The notes under the pieces are model-generated. The model was not told the DNA's origin and searched no databases. It saw only the letters and a list, made by a program, of their open reading frames with translations. Made by a program: the position numbers and the translations under genes. DNA of 64,000 bases, from positions 11,063,656 through 11,127,655 of the forward strand of contig NC_041011.1 of the NCBI RefSeq assembly GCF_004193775.1, read 5' to 3'. Positions 57,905-64,000 of the stretch are shown piece after piece. The stretch comes from Glycine soja (lineage: Eukaryota > Streptophyta > Magnoliopsida > Fabales > Fabaceae). Numbering within the stretch: position 1 is the stretch's first letter; every line of letters begins with the position of its first letter.

Positions 57905-59752
57905 ATGGGTGAAGTAGAGGAGATACAAGAGAAGATGAAGGCCGACATGGAGGCCATTAAAGAGAAAATGGCCACAATGATGGAGGCCATGATGAGCGTG
58001 AAGAAGATAATGGAAGCCAATGCGGTTGCAATTGCCGCTACCAGCGTTGTTGCTAAGGTGAACCCGACGTCCCCATCCGGCCTCAAGCAAATGAATCATC
58101 CAACCTCAAATATGGTAGGCAAAGATTTAGGAAGTACGAGCGGCCCCCATGATGTGCAAATTCAAAACGAGCACGCCTTCCCGTCATATGGCTTGCCTCT
58201 CAACTATACGCCACCCAATGTGGCGTACACTCCCAATAAGAATGTCAATAACTCCACTCCTATACCCATTGAAAGCCAGCAACCCCAAACTGATCATGCA
58301 CATGTCTCTTAAACTGTGGAAGAGACCCATGAAATTCCCCATCACAATCTAGCCAACTTCGAGCCTTGGCTCGGATATACCACTGAAGGGCAAGCAGTTG
58401 GTGGTATACCCCTACAAAACCCTTTGGAGGGCCCTCAGTATCACTCACAACTACACCTCTTGCATTCCACAGCGGTTAAAAACCCTCATGACTATGGCAG
58501 GAATGGGAAAGTTGGATCATCTAGAGGAAAGGCTCAGGGCCATTGAAGGAGGTGAAGATTATGCCTTTGCTAACCTAGAAGAATTGTTCCTAATATGGTC
58601 ATTCCCAAGTTCAAGGTGCCGGACTTTGGCAAGTACAAGGGGACTACTCGCTCCAAGAACCATCTAAAGATGTACTGTCGGAAGATGGGGGCATACGCAA
58701 AAGATGAGAAACTGCTGATACATTTTTCCTGAGAAAGTCTTACTAGGACAACTGTCGCCTGGTATACTAACTTAGGAACCTTCTTGAGTCCATTCTTGGA
58801 AGGACCTAATGGTTGCCTTCATTAAGCAGTGTCAGTACAATTCTGATATGGCTCCGGATAGGATACAACTACAAAAAGTGTGCAAAAAGGGGGCACGAAT
58901 CTTTCAAAGAATACGCCCAAAGATGGAGAGACTTGGCAACTCAAGTAGCACCCCCAAAAACAGAGAAAGAGATTATCACAATGATAGTAGACACGTGACC
59001 GGTGTTCTACTATGAAAAAAATGGTGGGTTACACACCTTCAAGTTTTACAGATTTGGTCTTCACCAGCAAAAAGATCGAAGTGGATCCGAAAAGAGGCAA
59101 ATTTGATCATCCTACTAGGACGACTGAGAAAACTGGGGCAAATGAAGAGGGTGAGAAAGAGGGAGAAACCCATGCTGTGACTGCCATTCCTATACGGCCA
59201 AGTTTCCCACCAACCCAACAATGTCATTACTCAGCCAATAACAAACCTCCTCCTTACCCACCACCCAGTTATCCACAAAGGCCATCCCTAAATCAACCAC
59301 AAAGCCTGTCTATCGCACTTCCAATGATGAATATCACCTTTAGCACAAACCAAGAGCACCAACCAAGAAATGAATTTTGCAACGAGAAAGCCTGTAGGGT
59401 TCACCCCAAATTTCGTTGTCATATGCTAAACTTGATCCCATATCTACTTGATAATTCAATGGTAGCCATAACCCTAGCCAAGGTTCATCAACCTCCATTT
59501 CTCCGAGAATACGACTCGAACGCAACGTGTGCTTGTCACGGAGAAGCCCCGGGGCGTTCCATTGAGCATTGTAGGGCTCTGAAGCGTAAGGTGCAAGGTC
59601 TAATTGATACGGGCTGGCTGAAATTTGAGGAGAATTGCTTGTTGAATCCTAACATTAACAAGCAACACCATACATGGGGCAATTCTGGAAGCTGTTGTTA
59701 TGACTCATCAGGATTTTCAAGTTTATGCCATAAACCACAGTTACAATGTTAA
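57905..59752 (+). pseudogene. Ogre gag, copy 2, broken
   Basis: ATG at 57905 opens MGEVEEIQEKMKADMEAIKEKMATMMEAMMSVKK, parallel to the gag start at 79. A TAA at 58310-58312 and shifts follow. Later pieces match the first copy: HLEERLRAIEGGEDYAFA (about 58515-58570), KVPDFGKYKGTT (about 58612-58650), ESFKEYAQRWRDLATQ (about 58895-58940) and ATCACHGEAPGRSIEHCRALKRKVQGLIDTGWL (about 59523-59625), where the Cys/His motif is kept. Ends in unrelated sequence at about 59752. Confidence 0.85.
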
Positions 59753-60093
59753 ATGATATAGATAAAATGGACATCCTCTCACGAACACATCTTTGCTTAT
59801 TCAACTTCCACCGGAATGTGAGTGTAAGCCATTGGTCTGTTTGCTCAAGCAACCTGCGCTCCTGAGTGTTGACTTCCAAGACCGTTCAATCAGAGATTAC
59901 TCATCTTGCACGTTGGTGGGGGTGTCGTAAAACAACGAGCAAAGTTCAAAACAAATAAGTTTCAAAATAAAAAATAAGTTTCAAAATAAAAAATAAAAAG
60001 GCATTTGATTGACTGTGTTTTCAAGTAAAAATATAGGCGTTCATGTGACCTCATTTTGTCTTTTTAGAGAGAAGTGAGTTATCAAGAATAGGG
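59753..60093 (+). other. Ogre 3' region left of solo LTR, with deletion junction
   Basis: Joins directly to gag. A coding-like trace (QLPPECECKPLVCLLKQPALLSVDFQDRS) spans about 59808-59890 but I cannot place it in a domain. The flank gagttatcaagaatag before 60094 continues after the LTR at 60827 (ggagtcatttgacttaatcc). Confidence 0.5.
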
Positions 60094-60826
60094 TGTTGGA
60101 CAAATGGCCTCAGTTACCTTAAGAAAAAGGGGGGTTGAATTAAGATGCAAAGACTATTCCCCAATTGAACTATCAATCTCTCTTTTTGGATTAACAATGC
60201 ACACAAGGATAACCCTTCCCTTGTGTTCAGGAATCCTCTACAACAAGAGACCCACGGTCTCTTAATCCCTTTTCAGAAATAAGAAGAAGAGAAGAAGAGG
60301 TCTCTCGTAAAAAAGGTAGATTGTAAAATGAAGATCAATCAAAATTCCTTATTGAATAAGCAAGTGGTTGACCAAGGAATCTTTTTGAGAGGATAAGACA
60401 TTTCAGTTCAGAAAAACTCTTGATCTTTCGAGAGGATAAAACTGTTTGGGCAATGAAAACTCTCTTTAAAACATTTGAATGGCCATTCATAAAACATTTG
60501 AATAGATATGTCTCTTGGAAATTATTTTCTGAAAATCCCCTCTGGTAATCAATTACAAGACTTATGTAATCGATTACAGGTTTTAAAAATTTGAATTAAA
60601 ACATTTTCAACTAATGGTAATCGATTACCAGAGAGCAAATCTCAATTTGAAAGGATAGAATTCCTTGGTCAAACCTTTTGCTTCTTCAATTTGGAAACTT
60701 CTTCCTAAGATTCTAGAGATCAACTTGATCATATATCTTGATTTTCTTGGATTCTTGTCTTGAATAAAACTTGGAAGCACTTGATCCTTTGGCATCATCA
60801 AAACATCAAAACATCTTGCTTCTACA
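60094..60826 (-). mobile_element. solo LTR of copia element (LTR 7)
   Basis: 733 bp, minus strand, from TGTAGAAGCAA (60826) to the CCAACA end (60094). Flanks taggg and tagga are a near-perfect 5-bp duplication. No PBS follows. It is the short subfamily of LTR 2 with internal loss, with palindromes reduced to about 60545-60630 and a hairpin AAGAGACC-cac-GGTCTCTT at 60245-60263. Confidence 0.88.
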
Positions 60827-60933
60827 TAGGAGTCATTTGACTTAATCCATCAACTAAAAAAAATCCTTCAACTATTTCTCGTCCTTGGAAAATTATTTTT
60901 GCAAGAATCAACTGCTTCTTTCATTCTTCCTCA

Positions 60934-61193
60934 CTACGAGGTCGTGAAAACAAGACAACACTTGGTACCTCTAAGCCCTACACTGGGGCAACAAAAGGCA
61001 CCATGCAAAAACCTCAAGCGAACCTAGGGGCAGATTAGAAGTTCTCACCCAATAGGTTCCCTCCTACAAGGTCATGACGAAAGGCAACGATTGGTACCTC
61101 AAAGCCTTACACTGGGGCAATGAGGGGCACCGTGCATGAGCCTCAAGTGAACATAGGGGCCGATCAAAAGTTCACACCCGTCGATGTTTTTAA
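60934..61193 (+). repeat. two-copy 130-bp tandem duplication in Ogre 3' region
   Basis: Copies start at 60934 and 61064 (ctac-aggtc-tga...ttggtacctc-aagcc-tacactggggcaa...ggcacc-tgca...cctcaa). Confidence 0.8.
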
Positions 61194-61684
61194 ACAAGAA
61201 AAAAAAGGGAGACAAGCCCTGGAATTTCAATAGATTGATTAATTATCAAACGACTCCATTCCCGTCACTCCAAAACGGTCAAGTGACTAAATCAAACAGA
61301 ACATACACTCTGAGGGAGTTCCCAGAGAGATTTGCAAAAAGATAGGATAAGGTCGCATGAATTATCACCTCTTTCAAAAGGACAGTCAATCTATGTTTTC
61401 CAAAAAAAAATCAAATCAAAATCAAAATCACAAAATAGGGAAAGAATGTCATGAACATTGTACAACTTTCCATTACGTTGCATTGTTTCATATGAAGTCC
61501 GCATTTACCAAATTTCACGACAAAGGTTGCATGCATCTGCATCCCTAAAAATCATGTTAACTGCATAGATTTCCTACATCTAATGTCCAAATCTTGTGGA
61601 TTTGGGATGACCGGCCCTCTCGATGAGTCGATCTCTTGCTTTCTCATAAGGGTGGACCCTTGGGTACTTGTACCTATCACTTTT

Positions 61685-63440
61685 AGAGGACTACACGTCC
61701 TCGCCAACAGAGGGCTGCACGCCCTCACCTTGGGTACTAGTTACCCTCACCGTTGAGAGGACTACACGTCCTCGCCTTGAGAGGACTACACGTCCTCACC
61801 ATCAGAGGGCTGCACGCCCTCACCTCCAGAGGACTACATGTCCTCGCCTTGAGAGGGCTGCACGCCCTCACCTTGGGTACTAGTTACCCTCACCGTTGAG
61901 AGGACTACACGTCCTCGCCTTGAGAGGACTACACGTCCTCACCATCAGAGGGCTGCACGCCCTCACCTCCAGAGGACTACATGTCCTCGCCTTGAGAGGG
62001 CTGCACGCCCTCACCTTGGGTACTAGTTACCCTCACCGTCAGAGGACTACACGTCCTCACCTTGAGAGGACTACACGTCCTCACCATCAGAGGGCTGCAC
62101 GCCCTCACCTCCAGAGGACTACATGTCCTCGCCTTGAGAGGGCTACACACCCTCACCTTGGGTACTAGTTACCCTCACCGTCAGAGGACTACACGTCCTC
62201 ACCACCAGAGGGCTGCACGCCCTCACCTCCAGAGGACTATAAGTCCTCGCCTTGAGAGGGCTACACGCCCTCACCTTGGGTACTAGTTACCCTCACCGTT
62301 GAGAGGACTACACGTCCTCGCCTTGAGAGGACTACACGTCCTCACCATCAGAGGGCTGCACGCCCTCACCTCTAGAGGACTACATGTCCTCGCCTTGAGA
62401 GGGCTTCACGCCCTCACCTTGGGTACTAGTTACCCTCACCGTCAGAGGACTACACGTCCTCGCCTTGAGAGGACTACACGTCCTCACCATCAGAGGGCTG
62501 CACGCCCTTACCTCCAGAGGACTACATGTCCTCGCCTTGAGAGGGCTACACGCCCTCACCTTGGGTACTAGTTACCCTCACCGTCAGAGGACTACACGTC
62601 CTCGCCTTGAGAGGACTACACGTCCTCACCATCAGAGGGCTGCACGCCCTTACCTCCAGAGGACTACATGTCCTCGCCTTGAGAGGGCTACACGCCCTCA
62701 CCTTGGGTACTAGTTACCCTCACCGTCAGAGGACTACACGTCCTCGCCTTGAGAGGGCTGCACGCCCTCACCTTGGGTACTAGTTACCCTCACCGTCAGA
62801 GGACTACACGTCCTCGCCTTGAGAGGACTACACGTCCTCACCATCAGAGGGCTGCACGCCCTTACCTCCAGAGGACTACATGTCCTCGCCTTGAGAGGGC
62901 TACACGCCCTCACCTTTGGTACTAGTTACCCTCACCATCAGAGGACTACACGTCCTCGCCTTGAGAGGACTACACGTCCTCACCACCAGAGGGCTGCACG
63001 CCCTCACCTCCAGAGGACTATAAGTCCTCGCCTTGAGAGGGCTACACGCCCTCACCTTGGGTACTAGTTACCTTCACCTTCAGAGGACTACACGTCCTCG
63101 CCTTCAAAGGGTCATGTACCTTCAACTTCAGAGGACTACACGTCCTCGCCGTCAAAGGGTCATGTGCCTTCACCTTTGTAGGGCTACACGCCCTCACATT
63201 CAGAGGACTACACGTCCTCACCTTTAGAGGACTACACGTCCTCGCCATCAGAGGACTACATGTTCCCCATTTTCAAAGGGGGGCATGCCCTCACCTTTAG
63301 AGGATTTCACGTCCTTGCCATCATAGGACTACACTCCCTCGCCTTCGAAAGGCGACACGTCCTGAACTTCAGAGGGCTACACGCCCTCGCCTTTAGAGGA
63401 CTACGCGTCCTCACTTTCAGTGGGCTCCATATCCACACCT
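61685..63440 (+). repeat. hairpin minisatellite: 24-bp unit in ~142/143-bp higher-order repeat
   Basis: About 70 units, each a 17-nt hairpin (6-bp stem, 5-nt loop) plus a ~7-nt spacer. Stem types: GAGGAC/GTCCTC, GAGGGC/GCCCTC, and GGGTA/TACCC around ctagt. The last marks a higher-order unit; its copies start at 61732, 61875, 62018, 62160, 62278, 62421, 62563, 62705, 62775, 62917 and 63059, so most are 142 or 143 bp, with shortened ones of 118 and 70 bp. The 63090-63440 end is diverged. The 24-bp period gives open frames coding RGLHVLAL-like repeats, but a TAG in each ctag loop closes them, so these are not genes. Confidence 0.92.
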
Positions 63441-63500
63441 TAAGATAATTTAAGGTCCTCTATCCTTAAATGCTTAACCGAGACTTGCACTCCCGGTTAG

Positions 63501-64000
63501 GGGACCAGTAGTTTCCTTTTAACAGTTCCTGGGCCACCCCCTGATATTGGAGGAGGGCCAACTGTGCGAGCACAACCAGAGAGGGAGGCTATCACACAGC
63601 TACTATGCATACTGGGGCAAGATTTCACCCGTGCCGCTGCAAAGAGACGAGTGCGGATCATGCGCACCAACATGACCACTCTTACACAGATATAGATGAC
63701 ATTGCTACTTAGCAACATTCTGCCCAGAGACCGCAATGCCAATCTCCCCCTGCAAAAGTATCAGTTGGTCTGTGTCGTCCCGACGTGGGTAAGTATGCAT
63801 ATGGTTCAACTTATTTCTGATACCATCTATTGTTTGCAGGGATCGCACCCACAAAGACACCCAGTGGACCCGGAAAAGTCCAACAGGGCCCTGGGGTTTC
63901 CAGCTCTGGTTACGGGCCTCTATCAGTCCTACAGGGTGCCCGTACCCCCCCGGCAAGGTCACGTCATCATAGGTAAGTATGCACATCGCTCAACTGATTT
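63501..64000 (+). pseudogene. putative plant transposon-type protein fragment
   Basis: One frame reads from 63501 to the window end with a TAG at 63693-63695: ...ITQLLCILGQDFTRAAAKRRVRIMRTNM, then SNILPRDRNANLPLQKYQLVCVVPTW, MVQLISDTIYCLQG and PVDPEKSNRALGFPALVTGLYQSYRVPVPPRQ. This resembles the 'putative plant transposon protein' domain seen in many legume repeats. The last ~38 bp (gtaagtatgcacatcgctcaactgattt) partly repeat 63789-63818. It may belong to a different element from the Ogre to its left. Confidence 0.55.

Larger units (their letters stand above)
52431..63440 (+). mobile_element. Ogre/Tat retrotransposon, copy 2, internally deleted
   Basis: 5' LTR 52431-54072, PBS 54075-54093, leader, extra ORF1 (55084-56740), spacer, gag (57905-59752), then a jump from gag to 3'-region sequence. 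Protease through integrase are absent. The 3' region holds a solo copia LTR (60094-60826), a 130-bp duplication and the hairpin minisatellite. The 3' LTR is not seen, and the right boundary is not certain. Confidence 0.8.

Noticed and set aside
61668..63227. Series of plus-strand ORFs coding RGLHVLAL-type 8-aa repeats
   Set aside because: They follow from the 24-bp period of the minisatellite. Each higher-order unit brings a TAG in the ctag loop and most are 142 or 143 bp, so the frame is not kept.
61685..63440. CRISPR-like array
   Set aside because: Spacers are not unique, units are hairpins in a plant retrotransposon, and there is no cas context.
1..64000. tRNA, rRNA or other structural RNA genes
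   Set aside because: None recognised by eye on either strand; the primer-binding sites are only tRNA-complementary stretches of retrotransposons.

Overview
The window is repeat-dominated plant nuclear DNA. The lineages of its LTR retrotransposons (Ogre/Tat, Athila, SIRE/Maximus-like copia), the MITEs, the AT-rich spacers and one intronless type I MADS-box gene all suggest a legume. Soybean or a close relative is my best guess, from general familiarity with such repeats and not from any search. I see only one plausible intact host gene, the MADS-box gene at 19216-19752 (minus). Almost everything else is a dead or partial transposable element.

Layout: 1-8995 is the gag-to-3'UTR part of a decayed Ogre/Tat Ty3-gypsy element (+), with a short intron-like segment between its protease and reverse transcriptase regions. 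8996-12899 holds two SIRE-like LTR pieces in opposite orientation and the first copy of a two-part repeat (A/B). 12900-19215 is AT-rich spacer with a solo LTR (14941-16630, perfect 5-bp target duplication) and a MITE. The MADS gene and its upstream region follow (19216-20290). 20291-25873 is spacer with a MITE and the second A/B copy. 25874-31698 is a minus-strand copia complex in which one LTR has a polypurine tract on one side and a primer-binding site on the other (LTR-internal-LTR-internal). 31699-36870 is a plus-strand copia element missing most of gag and its 3' LTR. 36871-50105 contains the start codon and upstream region of a second, older MADS copy, split by a 3.0-kb solo LTR (36952-39948) and an Athila element (40136-49722). 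50101-52254 looks like another LTR (minus) carrying a hAT-type MITE with an 8-bp target duplication. 52431 to about 63440 is a second Ogre element (+) with complete 5' LTR, primer-binding site, an extra ORF1 and gag, a large internal deletion, a solo copia LTR in its 3' region, and a 1.75-kb minisatellite of short hairpins. 63501-64000 is a fragment of another transposon-type protein that runs off the window.

The most unusual signal is recurrent short-hairpin architecture in unrelated elements. The SIRE-like LTRs carry a row of five hairpins, four with perfect 8-bp stems of different sequence around a near-constant 7-nt loop, and one stem shows a compensated change between LTR copies. The Ogre 3' array consists of 17-nt hairpins on a 24-bp period, organised into a ~142/143-bp higher-order repeat, again with compensated stem variants. 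The same LTRs carry repeated perfect palindromes built on GTAATCGATTAC.
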